From contig JACERV010000005.1 of the NCBI GenBank assembly GCA_013911065.1, positions 108,740 through 172,739 of the forward strand: DNA of 64,000 nucleotides, read 5' to 3'. The stretch is from Ruminococcus sp. Its GTDB lineage: Bacteria; Bacillota; Clostridia; Lachnospirales; Lachnospiraceae. Shown here in pieces: positions 10,301 through 17,653 of the stretch; within the stretch, counting starts at the first letter, position 1, and every line of letters begins with the position of its first letter. Position numbers and translations under genes: made by a program. Below the pieces are notes generated by a model. It saw nothing but the letters and a program-made list of their open reading frames with translations, did no database searches and was not told where the DNA came from.

Positions 10301-10826
10301 CAGACAGAAAAGAATGAGGAAGGTAATTATGGGCCAAATGTACCTCCACACAGTCAAATCCCGCTTCCACCGCTCGTTTTGCTGCTTTCCCATAGCATTC
10401 TACAATTTCTGCAATTTGTTCTACAGTAATTCCGGGAATCGTAATCTCGGCACTGATTGGCATATCACTTGCCACCAGAATCTGAGCAGTCCGATCCATT
10501 GACACAGCAATACTGCCCTGCCAAAGCTGAATCCCCGCTTTTCCGCCTGCGTTATGAATTGCATCTGTAAGTTTTTTAAGTCCCGGAATATACTCATCCT
10601 CCGCGATTGACAAAAACCCTCTTGGCGCACTGGGCGTATGTACACTGCTTACCTCTACGATATTCAGGCCGCTGCCTCCTTCCGCCCTCTTTACATGATA
10701 GCAAATCAATTGATCCGTAACATAACTTGCCTTTCCGGAAAACTTTGTTCCCATAGCCGGCATAATAATGCGGTTTTTTAATTCCATCCCTCTGATTTTA
10801 ATTGGCTTAAAAAGATTTTCATACAT
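7353..10826 (-). CDS. Four-part oxidoreductase: old yellow enzyme, FAD/NAD reductase, extended SDR, zinc ribbon
   Basis: A 1157-residue protein starting at ATG 10826 (AAGGAGG 9 bases before it). Residues 1-340 are an FMN TIM barrel of the old yellow enzyme/2,4-dienoyl-CoA reductase class, ending in a 4Fe-4S motif CVGCNQGC near 337. Residues about 370-645 are a flavoprotein reductase with two Rossmann motifs, AGGGIAGLEAA and IGGGMVGMEVA. This half resembles FadH and BaiCD/BaiH. Residues about 655-970 are an extended SDR with TGATGTMG and active-site YALSK (near 805). The last 180 residues end in a CADGH...CPEC zinc ribbon (about 1080-1103). It would reduce an activated C=C with NAD(P)H and could reduce or oxidise a nearby carbonyl or hydroxyl. 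A steroid, bile acid or aromatic enone substrate is inference. Confidence 0.9.
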   Translation of the reverse strand: MYENLFKPIKIRGMELKNRIIMPAMGTKFSGKASYVTDQLICYHVKRAEGGSGLNIVEVSSVHTPSAPRGFLSIAEDEYIPGLKKLTDAIHNAGGKAGIQLWQGSIAVSMDRTAQILVASDMPISAEITIPGITVEQIAEIVECYGKAAKRAVEAGFDCVEVHLAHNYLPHSFLSGGINRRTDEYGGSLENRARFPLEIIRAVRENIPEEMPVLIRIDAHDDYLEGGLTIEEVIEFCKMAKKEGADVLDVSRGNIISAGAKYEVPPIDLPRGFNIENAARIRKETGMLTIGVGRLNTPDIAERILEEEKVDMVVMGRAQLADAQFVTKVKEGRLDDIDYCVGCNQGCLDGFADMDCPHITCLRNPALGREEECQITRTDKPETVLIAGGGIAGLEAAIILKQRGHNPILCEASDKLGGQFLTAGEAPRKEEMKMAVQSMENKARGLGADIRMNTPVTAELIRQIKPHTVFNAIGAEPLIPNIPGADLPFVVNSHDVLNGDAKPVGNVVVIGGGMVGMEVAEYLAEKGCKVTDLEMAEDFCMDMGSARKICVTESVYASGIVPVVNVTVTAVEDGKVLGIKDGKEVEYPCDYAVMAIGSKSRSGKELEEAALAAGAGYMVMGDAGMARRALNATREAMDAALTFDDPKVHEEVSRPKKVVLLTGATGTMGEETMKQLLDRSNRFKVRALARPSDKNRALMKKYACPSLEIIWGDMVDYDTVKRGVDGADYVLHIGAMVSPAADKYPEETLYTNIGSTLNIIKAIKEQPDPDKVHFVYIGTVAMTGGRTDPIHWGRVGDPMNPSIFDYYALSKVFSELAVFESGLKHWVSIRQTGQHPSSEGAADEPIQFHIDPNNVLEWSTSIESGICMANICESWVPESFWRKGYNLSSGAGYRLTSWELWDINVGAFGMGLKDLFDAKMLAPYNFHGHYYTDADKLDDILHFRCIPAKQYWDGVRDEMRRMAENPMIRAAFPTKEQMREKLIQVGHKRMGTYWMFENNEEDWIRAFFGSREKQKEIKGFDEGFELYHPSEEPTYLNHGYDEKKGIENLTLEDLKKAAQFRGGECLAEEVTDIYTPIRWKCADGHEFEMSVNAVLQGGHWCPECLSREWKYGQVAKKNPFYAQVWFPLHGDGDDYVIPMEYSAYDIANELKTKLGLN

Positions 10827-10860
10827 ATGGGGATTCCTCCTTTTCTTCAATTGTTATAAT

Positions 10861-10889
10861 TTTATCACGTTCCGTTTCTGTACAGTCAA
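10861..10889 (-). promoter_or_regulatory. Promoter of the oxidoreductase fusion gene
   Basis: On the minus strand -35 TTGACT (10884-10889), a 17-bp spacer and -10 GATAAA (10861-10866) lie 35 bases before the start codon. An AAAACC/GGTTTT inverted repeat at 11000-11026, between this promoter and the divergent regulator gene, might be an operator. Confidence 0.5.
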
Positions 10890-10930
10890 CTCAAAGATTT
10901 TTGTTTTATTTTCTTAATTTTTAATGCACA

Positions 10931-10959
10931 TTGAAAGAAAATATTAAAAATGCTATACT
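10931..10959 (+). promoter_or_regulatory. Promoter of the MerR-type regulator
   Basis: -35 TTGAAA (10931-10936), a 17-bp spacer and -10 TATACT (10954-10959) precede the regulator start at 11082. The leader of about 115 bases contains the AAAACC/GGTTTT inverted repeat. Confidence 0.6.
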
Positions 10960-11081
10960 AAAATTGTTATAATCAGTGATATAACCCAAAAATAATTTAA
11001 AAACCATACACCTACGTTACGGTTTTCAAACATGGAATTATTCAGGACAGCTATTTGAAATTATTAAGGCGGGATTATAAA

Positions 11082-12071
11082 ATGAAAATTAATGAAGTTA
11101 TTAAACGAACCGGAATGAGTAAAAGAACGATTTATTATTATATTGAAGAGCAGTTTATTACTCCTGAAATCAATCCAGATAATGGATATTACATCTTTAC
11201 GGAAAAAGAAATCCTCATTCTTCAGGTTCTGCAAAAGCTTCGTAAAGCGGATTTTTCAATCAAAGATATTCACAGTATCCTGAATCATCCGGCATCCATT
11301 CATGTCTGTATCTTTAAGCATTTGGAGGAATTAGAGCGGAAAAAGGCCGTTTTAACCGAACAAATCCAGTCTCTCACTGCATTTGAAAAAACGCTGCCTA
11401 TGGTAGTTACTTCTGATTCACTTCTTCCGCTGCTGGCAGATGCCAAATTAAAAAATGATTTGCCCTCTTCTGACTTTTCTGTCTCGGAAAGCAATGTAAA
11501 ACTGGTGTCTCTTTTTCTCTGGGGACCGTTTATACAAGGGATTGAAATGACAGAATACCGGCAGTATTTGTGGAAAAAGCTATTAGATGAGACGGCCGCC
11601 TCTATGGATTCAAGCCTGACTCTTATCAGACAATATTTATACGCCCTGCCGGCAGACCAAATTGATAATGAGCTTGCAAAGAGGAATCTCCATATCCAGG
11701 AAATCATTAATCTTACCGGCAAAACGATAGGTGCATTTGTGGAAAACCTGCAGAAAAACATGAAGACATTCATACAGGATGAAGAATATATTCATTATTG
11801 GAAATCCCAGTATCAAAAACAGATTTGCCCACAATCTTGTTTATTTGATTCGGAGCTGAACGCACTTGTGCGTGAATTAAGTCCCAGGTTTTCCGCTTAT
11901 TACAAAAACATCCATATCTGCTGCGATCAGTTATATGAATGGCTGACCTCAGAAGAAGACGGAATATATGTCAAAGAATTACTTCTGACTTCTTTAAACG
12001 GCTATATTGATATCGAAGCAAATCATCATGCGGAATTAGCATTTTTTGTAAATCTGCCTATACACTTCTAG
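11082..12071 (+). CDS. MerR-family transcriptional regulator
   Basis: A 329-residue regulator. Residues 1-70 are a MerR winged helix (KINEVIKRTGMSKRTIYYYIE, then FTEKEI and LRKADFSIKDI), followed by a coiled-coil dimer helix (about 85-115). The remaining 210 residues are helical, unlike known small-molecule domains I can name, and presumably bind the effector. ATG 11082 is preferred over an earlier start because it opens directly on the HTH and has AAGGCGGG before it. It is divergent from the oxidoreductase fusion, so control of that gene by its substrate is the simplest reading. Confidence 0.87.
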   Translation: MKINEVIKRTGMSKRTIYYYIEEQFITPEINPDNGYYIFTEKEILILQVLQKLRKADFSIKDIHSILNHPASIHVCIFKHLEELERKKAVLTEQIQSLTAFEKTLPMVVTSDSLLPLLADAKLKNDLPSSDFSVSESNVKLVSLFLWGPFIQGIEMTEYRQYLWKKLLDETAASMDSSLTLIRQYLYALPADQIDNELAKRNLHIQEIINLTGKTIGAFVENLQKNMKTFIQDEEYIHYWKSQYQKQICPQSCLFDSELNALVRELSPRFSAYYKNIHICCDQLYEWLTSEEDGIYVKELLLTSLNGYIDIEANHHAELAFFVNLPIHF

Positions 12072-12118
12072 AACTTCTCTAAAACAAATTCAGAGAAAAC
12101 ACATAGTTTAAATAATGT

Positions 12119-12150
12119 TCTGGTTTGATACCACAAAGGTTCAAACCAGA
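12119..12150. terminator. Hairpin between convergent genes
   Basis: TCTGGTTTGA (12119-12128) and TCAAACCAGA (12141-12150) form a perfect 10-bp stem with a 12-base loop, between the MerR gene and the convergent ABC operon. Neither side has a clear T run, so termination efficiency is uncertain. Confidence 0.5.
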
Positions 12151-12211
12151 CTCCAATTACCGGCTTTACTTTATTCATTCCACAGTTTTTAAAATTCATT
12201 TGTATTCCATA

Positions 12212-12856
12212 TTATTCTATCCTCACTAATTGACCTGCATCCATTTCCCATACCTGGTCAGCCAGATGCTTAATATCTTCGCTGTTATGGCTGGTTAAAA
12301 AGATGGTCTTACCCTCATGCTTTAATCTCATGAGCAATCCCCGGATTTCTTTTACCCCTTCTTTATCCAATCCGTTAAAAGGCTCATCTAATATGAGAAT
12401 CTCCGGATTTTCCATGATAGCCTGGGCAATCCCCAACCGCTGTTTCATTCCCATGGAATATTTAGAAACCGCCTTTTTGGATGATGGATCCAGCCCTACC
12501 TTTTGGATTGTTTCTCTTACCTGTTCATCCGTAATAGTCTTGCGTATTTTTGCAAGCAGCTGCAGATTTTTGAACCCGGACAACGTGGGCAGGAACCCAG
12601 GTCTTTCAATGATAACTCCGATGGACTCTGGAAAGTCTATGTCCTTTCCCACTTCTTTTCCATCTACAATAATATGCCCCTTAGTAGGCTCTATAAACCC
12701 ACAGATGCATTTGAAAAACACGCTTTTACCCGATCCGTTATTTCCAATTACCGCATGGGTTTCGCCTCTTGTGAATTCACATGTAATCCCTTTTAAAACT
12801 TCTTCCTCATTAAAGGTTTTTCTGAGATTTTCAATTCTTATCATCGCACTATCCAT
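12212..12856 (-). CDS. ABC transporter ATP-binding protein
   Basis: A 214-residue ATPase with Walker A GNNGSGKS, signature YSMGMKQRLG, Walker B ILILDEPFNGLD and switch His in LTSHNS. Start ATG 12856 is chosen for GGGGAGG six bases upstream. It is the last gene of a run with two ABC-2 type membrane proteins (12877-13761 and 13754-14512). ATPases with two separate permeases of this kind resemble lantibiotic or peptide immunity exporters (LanFEG type), but no lantibiotic gene is present here. Substrate unknown. Confidence 0.9.
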   Translation of the reverse strand: MDSAMIRIENLRKTFNEEEVLKGITCEFTRGETHAVIGNNGSGKSVFFKCICGFIEPTKGHIIVDGKEVGKDIDFPESIGVIIERPGFLPTLSGFKNLQLLAKIRKTITDEQVRETIQKVGLDPSSKKAVSKYSMGMKQRLGIAQAIMENPEILILDEPFNGLDKEGVKEIRGLLMRLKHEGKTIFLTSHNSEDIKHLADQVWEMDAGQLVRIE

Positions 12857-12876
12857 CTTTAGCCTCCCCATGTATT

Positions 12877-13761
12877 CTATAAAAAATTAAATTGATATTT
12901 TTTTGCCAGCTTTCTGATTATTATAATATTAACCAAAATCAATACCGCAAATATTAAATAGCTGTGCCATAGTCTCGGCAAGAAATCATATCCAAAATTA
13001 TGCATATAATATGTCGCATGGTTCAGCGGAGATATCCATCCACTAATGACATTGCTCTTATACTGCAATGTCTCAGGTATTTTTAAAATTTTTCTAATAA
13101 ACTCAGGATTTAACAATAGGCCATATAAGTTGATGATAAATACACTTAGAACTCCGCCAAACCGATTCTTCATTAAATTAAATACCATCATTATTGTCGC
13201 TATAAGTAAAGTATACAATGTCATTAAAAGAAAAATAGTTGCAGTACACGCATAAGGGTTGGACATTTCCATCGTCTTTACTGATGCAGGCAATGCGATT
13301 TCGGTTCCCACACCCGAGTAACCCAACATTGCTCCAGTTTCACTCCACATATTACCTGGAAAAGATATGGGTGCACACAACAAACAGAAAGTAATTAATA
13401 GAAATGCCATATATATTATGGTGACCAACACGATATACAGTATCTGTGCACTGACCCAAATCACCCTGTTTATGCGTATTAGATAGTAAGGTGTGGCATC
13501 ATTTATAAACGGCATATCAATAAAAAAGAAGATTAGCAGCATAGATGCCAGAAGTATGGATTGCGCATCTCCAAATGCCCATATAAAAGGCTCAAATATC
13601 TGCATAACTGTACCGTAACTTCCCGCAAATGTCAGCGCTCTCCCCGAAAGCATGACGCAAAAAACAAAAGCTAATACAAATGCAGAGATTATTTTCGGAT
13701 TCCTCTTCCATCCCAGAAAATTTAATTTTGTTATAGAAAATACTAATTGTACATTACTCAT
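12877..13761 (-). CDS. ABC-2 type membrane subunit
   Basis: A 294-residue polytopic protein with about six hydrophobic segments and no soluble domain. ATG 13761 overlaps the stop of the preceding permease by 8 bases (ATGAGTAA), suggesting translational coupling. GGAGAG lies upstream. It ends 20 bases before the ATPase gene. Together with the 13754-14512 protein it would form the membrane part of one exporter. No conserved substrate motif is seen. Confidence 0.85.
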   Translation of the reverse strand: MSNVQLVFSITKLNFLGWKRNPKIISAFVLAFVFCVMLSGRALTFAGSYGTVMQIFEPFIWAFGDAQSILLASMLLIFFFIDMPFINDATPYYLIRINRVIWVSAQILYIVLVTIIYMAFLLITFCLLCAPISFPGNMWSETGAMLGYSGVGTEIALPASVKTMEMSNPYACTATIFLLMTLYTLLIATIMMVFNLMKNRFGGVLSVFIINLYGLLLNPEFIRKILKIPETLQYKSNVISGWISPLNHATYYMHNFGYDFLPRLWHSYLIFAVLILVNIIIIRKLAKKYQFNFL

Positions 13762-14512
13762 TTTTGCATCTTCTCTCCATGGTTTTAGAATAACAAATGA
13801 TAACAATTATATTAACTATTGCCAGAATAGCCAAAATCACCCTCGGCGGTGCAAATCGTACCAGCAACCATTCCTTTGGATTGATAATATATACATCTGT
13901 AAAATATGCTCCCAGCATTGTTGATATCACATAGTAAAATATAAAGGGTGCGGCATAAGCCATATATTTATTATTAGTAACGGTTGCTACTGTACCTCCC
14001 AGCAGGGCATAAAATGAACCATTGAGCCCCAGGAGAACTACCCTTTGGAAAAACTGAGGGAGGTATGGTATATCCAGTGTTTTTAAATATTGCATTTCTC
14101 CATGATTTGGAAAAAACACTGCAAAAAAGACAACCAGCATCAACAGAAATGCAATGAATATTACAAGCATCCCGAAAAGCGCACAATTTATCACTTTACT
14201 CCAGCAATAACTTTTTTTCGTTGTGCGAAGCATAACATAACGCAAGACACCACTCTGTAAGTCTTCCAAATATGAGGCACTTGCGACCAATGTACACGCA
14301 ATTGGCAATATAAACGTAAATGCCTCAGAATATAATGTCTGATATACTGTCACAATAAACCGGATTTCCCCCTCAGGCAGCCCCATGTCTCTTATATACT
14401 CTATTGAGCTGTAAGAGCCAATCACACCAGCAGCCACCAGCAGAAGAATACTCACATAAAACCCTGCTGAATAAAATCCCCTCTTAAATTCAATTTGGAA
14501 TATTCTTTTCAT
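13754..14512 (-). CDS. ABC-2 type membrane subunit
   Basis: A 252-residue protein with six predicted membrane spans. The first follows a short basic N-terminus, MKRIFQIEFKRGFYSAGFY, typical of ABC-2 permeases. It is upstream of and overlapping the second permease gene. It begins about 100 bases after the large lipoprotein gene in the same orientation, so all four genes may be one operon. Confidence 0.85.
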   Translation of the reverse strand: MKRIFQIEFKRGFYSAGFYVSILLLVAAGVIGSYSSIEYIRDMGLPEGEIRFIVTVYQTLYSEAFTFILPIACTLVASASYLEDLQSGVLRYVMLRTTKKSYCWSKVINCALFGMLVIFIAFLLMLVVFFAVFFPNHGEMQYLKTLDIPYLPQFFQRVVLLGLNGSFYALLGGTVATVTNNKYMAYAAPFIFYYVISTMLGAYFTDVYIINPKEWLLVRFAPPRVILAILAIVNIIVIICYSKTMERRCKNE

Positions 14513-14610
14513 GCCCCGTCCCCTGCCTTTTAGAATCTATTTCTGATTTGTATGAATCATAATGTAGCAGTTAAGCCATGTAGCTTGAGCCGGCTGCTGA
14601 CACAGTTACA

Positions 14611-16134
14611 TCAAAATTGTATGGTCACATATCCACCATCAATTGCATTCAGCACAACCGTTGTAATCCCTGATTTAAACTCCCATGATTGCTCTGCTGT
14701 CTCGTAGACGGTTATACCATCTACATCAATCACCCATACCGGAACCAGCCAGGCAGCTGAAGGGTCTTCATATGCATTAATATTTGCCGCCCGTAATTGT
14801 ACATTTTTTACATCATATGTGTTCGTATATCCTTCTGTTTCTTCACTGCCAGAAATCTCTGTATAAAACAGATGATCTAAAAGTCTGACCTTAATTTCGT
14901 CAAAGGATAATAATTTCGTATTCTCAGCAATTGTATCCTTTTTCTCTGAAATGTCGACCCATTCAAATCTCTGCACACCCTCTTTTGTGATAATGATGTG
15001 CAGCCTCTCTGTTAAAAATGTTGGTGTATACATAGTCTCCGGCAAATCATTATAAAGATACATCCACGGAAATGGATATCCCAAAAGGTCTCCGGCCCTT
15101 AAGGAGAGGTATACAGAATACCCCGCACTCAGAGGAAGATTCTCTTCATCTAATTGTGCCCAGCTTTCACTGTCCATAGTTCCGATTGCTTTCACACAAT
15201 CCGTAACCTCAAATCCTTCTATTGACAGGTCCTTCAGTATCTGCTTGACTTCCTTTTGAGCATCTTCTTCCGAAAATGTATCATCCACCGTCTGCTCCAT
15301 CTTGCCGGTCAAATAAGTCAGGTATTCTTCATCTCTCCCTTCAAAGGCCTTCTGCAGTATCCAGTCGTTTTCCAGTTGTTTTTCATCAATAAACGTCCCT
15401 TGGCTAAAGACGAATCCCGTATTGCTTCCCACCTTATCATTGAAATCTATCGCCCGTACAATAGGGTCAACTTCTCTGCCTTTGTCTATCCTTGCTGTAA
15501 ATCCAATCTTCTCCTCGGTATCATGATACCAGGCATACCACGTCTTCTCATACCAATAACCTTTGACATACTCTATTTCTGTCTGATGCAGTGTCGTAAG
15601 TCCGGCATCTATGTATTTATGCTCCCCTTTGTTTTCCGGCGCTTTCTTAATGAGTTCCTCTAATTTTTCCTTGTATTCCAAAAGACGATGCCTGGATCCT
15701 GCGTCAGAATAACCTTGCCATCTTCCCTTATAGCTGAGCAATTTATCTTTTTCCTTGTTCAGTTCACTTTTCGTCATAGCCGGGGCTTCATATAATCTAT
15801 CTCCATCGGAAAAGTAGTCGCACAATTTGTTCAGCAGCTCATCCGTCATGTGTTTTCTTTCATAAGAATATACGGGCGTATTATAAGTATCCGGTATCTG
15901 AATATCACAATCCGCCGTCAAAATAACAAAGCCATCATTCTTCTCCATCGTCTCCTTCCAATGTTCCGGAATCCCCAGATCCTTGGGAGTCTTATCCTCT
16001 TTCGGAATGATAGCCTCTTTTGCCAGTCCCTCTGACTTATCTACGACTACCTTTTCATCCGGTGTTTTTACACACGCCGCCAGGCCAATTCCAGCGATAA
16101 GAACAACAACTGTCATAACGATTCTTTTCCTCAT
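14611..16134 (-). CDS. Large lipoprotein, possibly DUF6034 family
   Basis: A 507-residue exported protein. The signal peptide has lipobox LAAC with Cys20 as the lipidation site. The mature part is mainly charged and alpha/beta, with no catalytic motif or repeat I recognise. From memory it resembles large Clostridia lipoproteins grouped as DUF6034, but that is uncertain. The gene precedes the ABC-2 exporter genes. Large lipoproteins of unknown function often sit beside such exporters and may act as sensors or accessory proteins at the membrane surface. GGGGGAGC upstream supports ATG 16134. Confidence 0.82.
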   Translation of the reverse strand: MRKRIVMTVVVLIAGIGLAACVKTPDEKVVVDKSEGLAKEAIIPKEDKTPKDLGIPEHWKETMEKNDGFVILTADCDIQIPDTYNTPVYSYERKHMTDELLNKLCDYFSDGDRLYEAPAMTKSELNKEKDKLLSYKGRWQGYSDAGSRHRLLEYKEKLEELIKKAPENKGEHKYIDAGLTTLHQTEIEYVKGYWYEKTWYAWYHDTEEKIGFTARIDKGREVDPIVRAIDFNDKVGSNTGFVFSQGTFIDEKQLENDWILQKAFEGRDEEYLTYLTGKMEQTVDDTFSEEDAQKEVKQILKDLSIEGFEVTDCVKAIGTMDSESWAQLDEENLPLSAGYSVYLSLRAGDLLGYPFPWMYLYNDLPETMYTPTFLTERLHIIITKEGVQRFEWVDISEKKDTIAENTKLLSFDEIKVRLLDHLFYTEISGSEETEGYTNTYDVKNVQLRAANINAYEDPSAAWLVPVWVIDVDGITVYETAEQSWEFKSGITTVVLNAIDGGYVTIQF

Positions 16135-16234
16135 ACGCTCCCCCTCTTCTAATCTCCTTCAGATAGCAACAATACTCCGCAATATAACTATTCACATATA
16201 CAAAATTTATAACGGAAATCCACTTCCACCATCC

Positions 16235-16771
16235 TTACCCAAAAGTTTCCCCCAGTTCATACGCCTGTTTCGGGAAATCGGTTTTTTTGATATCTTCCAC
16301 AGCAGAGCATCCCCGTGCCGAAATTATACCAGCAACCTCCCATTCCAGATAGTTTGTCATACCCTTGAAACTGGCAGCAGAGCCTTCTGCCGACTCCACC
16401 GTGTCATCAGCAAATGTAAGCAGCAGGGCACTTTTCTTTGAACCGTGCAATGCTTCATCATTGGCATAAAAACGGTCAATAACTGCCTTTATCTGTGCGG
16501 TCATACCATAGTAGTAAATGGGGGAAACAAATATTACGGCATCTGCCTCCAGCAGCTGTGGATTCAGTTCCTCCATATCATCTTTAAATGTACATCCTTT
16601 ATCTGTATTATGGCACCTTTCACAGGCAATACATGGGTGTACGTTCTTAAAAGCCGCATCAAAACGACAGACCTTATGACCTGCCTCGGCCGCACCTTTA
16701 ATAAATTGCTCTGCCAGCAAAGCAGAAGTACCCGTTTTATGGGGGCTTCCCGTGATAACTAAAATTTTCAT
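16235..16771 (-). CDS. Iron-sulfur flavoprotein (NADPH-dependent FMN reductase family)
   Basis: A 178-residue flavodoxin-fold protein. GSPHKTGTS near the N-terminus is the FMN phosphate loop, and SPIYYYGMTAQIKAVIDRF is the second flavin-binding segment. Between them CIACERCHNTDKGC has the compact Cys spacing C-x2-C-x2-C-x6-C of iron-sulfur flavoproteins, which carry a 4Fe-4S cluster beside FMN and transfer electrons in anaerobes, including to O2 or H2O2. Start ATG 16771 has GGAGG upstream. It is monocistronic, between the lipoprotein gene and the divergent mgtA leader. Confidence 0.88.
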   Translation of the reverse strand: MKILVITGSPHKTGTSALLAEQFIKGAAEAGHKVCRFDAAFKNVHPCIACERCHNTDKGCTFKDDMEELNPQLLEADAVIFVSPIYYYGMTAQIKAVIDRFYANDEALHGSKKSALLLTFADDTVESAEGSAASFKGMTNYLEWEVAGIISARGCSAVEDIKKTDFPKQAYELGETFG

Positions 16772-16902
16772 ATGTAGACCTCCAGTCTTATATACTTGTA
16801 TCCAATATATAGCAATCTCAACTTAATCTTACCATAGCACCTATTTTCTTTCAATTACAGCATGTCCAGAGGCCGAAAAACTAAGATATTCTAAAAGTCT
16901 TA

Positions 16903-16931
16903 TTGACAATTTGAAATTAAGTGTCTATAAT
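16903..16931 (+). promoter_or_regulatory. Consensus promoter of the mgtA transcript
   Basis: TTGACA (16903-16908), a 17-bp spacer and TATAAT (16926-16931) match the sigma-A consensus exactly. Transcription would start near 16938, just before the M-box, leaving a leader of about 790 bases ahead of mgtA. Confidence 0.88.
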
Positions 16932-16939
16932 AAAGACGA

Positions 16940-17090
16940 ATTCGGTAGGTGAGGCTACTGTAAGGATACGGACTGCTGCCGCGAAGTGATGGAGACATCA
17001 TGAGAGGGTTGAACAGGTTATATCGAAACCAAGGTATAACATAATGCAGTTTCATCGCCTTACAGAGTTGAAGCTCAAACGATAGTCATG
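16940..17090 (+). promoter_or_regulatory. M-box (ykoK) magnesium riboswitch
   Basis: The conserved M-box strings appear in order: GGTGAGGCT (16949 onward), ATACGGACTGCTGCC, GGGTTGAACAG, AATGCAG, GCCTTACAG and AAGCTCAAACGATAG. CTGTAAGG (16958-16965) pairs with CCTTACAG (17058-17065). This is the Mg2+-binding aptamer of the ykoK family. It is followed at once by an intrinsic terminator, so high Mg2+ should stop transcription before the Mg2+ ATPase gene. Recognised from memory of the family consensus. Confidence 0.94.
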
Positions 17091-17106
17091 AAATATTTGT
17101 AATATT

Positions 17107-17139
17107 CCTGTGCCTTTGTTTGAGAGCACAGGTTTTTTT
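17107..17139 (+). terminator. M-box expression-platform terminator
   Basis: CCTGTGC (17107-17113) and GCACAGG (17126-17132) form a 7-bp stem with a 12-base loop followed by seven T. It is about 20 bases after the aptamer, the expected position for riboswitch-controlled termination. Confidence 0.88.
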
Positions 17140-17174
17140 ATATAATAGGAAATTACTTTTCCTATTATATAAAA
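17136..17174. repeat. Perfect 17-bp AT-rich inverted repeat
   Basis: The 17 bases at 17136-17152 are the exact reverse complement of 17158-17174, with a five-base loop TTACT. The left arm starts inside the T run of the M-box terminator. In RNA it would form a weak but long AU hairpin. It may be a second terminator, an RNA stability element, or the edge of inserted DNA. Confidence 0.85.
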
Positions 17175-17286
17175 CCCTCCGGGGGATGCGCACTGCGTTG
17201 TAAGTGGTAAATGTCGCTGTGCGACCAACCCAGGCGCAGGAGTTTGCTCCGCAAACTCTTTAAATTTTTGAAAGGTGGTGAATTGC

Positions 17287-17406
17287 GTGGATAGTGGTTG
17301 TTGTCGAAGTTGTAAAATCAGAAAAGCGGTGGAATGCCTTATTTTGAAAGTATACCTGCGGCAGGAGATACTATCTGCCTTTATGCCCGTATGCCTAATT
17401 CAATAA
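17287..17406 (+). CDS. Possible 39-residue Cys-rich leader peptide
   Basis: A GTG start at 17287 has AAAGGTGG (17271-17278) eight bases before it. The frame encodes 39 residues, beginning MDSGCCRSCK and ending PVCLIQ, with Cys at 5, 6, 9, 17 and 36. Upstream lie two strong hairpins, 17189-17223 and 17240-17258. The frame covers the first of two GCGGTGG copies that can compete for the same partner in the downstream terminator. Ribosome movement here could therefore decide whether mgtA is transcribed. I recognise no homologue. Chance ORF remains possible. Confidence 0.4.
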   Translation: MDSGCCRSCKIRKAVECLILKVYLRQEILSAFMPVCLIQ

Positions 17407-17493
17407 GATATACCTCTTGAACATTCGTCGTTCAAGAAGATGTGATATACCACCGCCTGTATAGAAGTTGTTTTGCAAAGCGGTGGATTTTTT
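17326..17493 (+). promoter_or_regulatory. Putative second attenuator (antiterminator and terminator) before mgtA
   Basis: CCACCGC (17450-17456) pairs with GCGGTGG (17480-17486) and is followed by ATTTTTT, an intrinsic terminator. An identical GCGGTGG (17326-17332) inside the leader ORF can pair with the same CCACCGC instead and would prevent termination. A further hairpin, TCTTGAAC/GTTCAAGA (17415-17437), starts just after the leader stop codon. This is the arrangement of leader-peptide attenuation. Seen directly: the sequences and complementarity. Inference: that they act as a switch. Confidence 0.5.
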
Positions 17494-17569
17494 ATGTCCT
17501 TTTTTAGGAATTCATCCCGGAGTTTTCGGGTTTATAATAGATATTTCAAACAAAAGTGAGGTGAGAAGA

Positions 17570-17653
17570 ATGGATGCCAGTGGCAGTAACAGCACAAAAC
17601 CGAAAGGGGTAAGGGACCTGAGAAGAACTGCCATATGGCAGAAATTCTTCTGA
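17570..17653 (+). CDS. Possible 27-residue peptide upstream of mgtA
   Basis: ATG 17570 follows GTGAGGTGAGAAG and opens a 27-codon frame, basic and ending in WQKFF. Its last codons lie in a hairpin, AGAAGAA-CTGCCA / TGGCAG-TTCTTCT (17621-17651), about 60 bases before the mgtA ribosome binding site. A TATAAT (17533-17538) precedes it but has a poor -35. It could be a regulatory uORF or chance. Confidence 0.25.
   Translation: MDASGSNSTKPKGVRDLRRTAIWQKFF

Noticed and set aside
7353..10826. Possibility that the long oxidoreductase is two genes joined by a sequencing error
   Set aside because: The frame is continuous with coding character across the junction near residue 650 and there is no ribosome binding site or start codon at the SDR part; kept as a real fusion but flagged for assembly check.
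12119..12150. Stem with GGTTCAAACC resembling a tRNA T-arm
   Set aside because: No acceptor stem, anticodon arm or 3' end around it; it is a simple hairpin between convergent genes.
17175..17560. Considered as a group II intron fragment or transposon end
   Set aside because: No reverse transcriptase or transposase sequence, no intron domain V pattern seen; the attenuator reading explains more of it, though insertion origin is not excluded.
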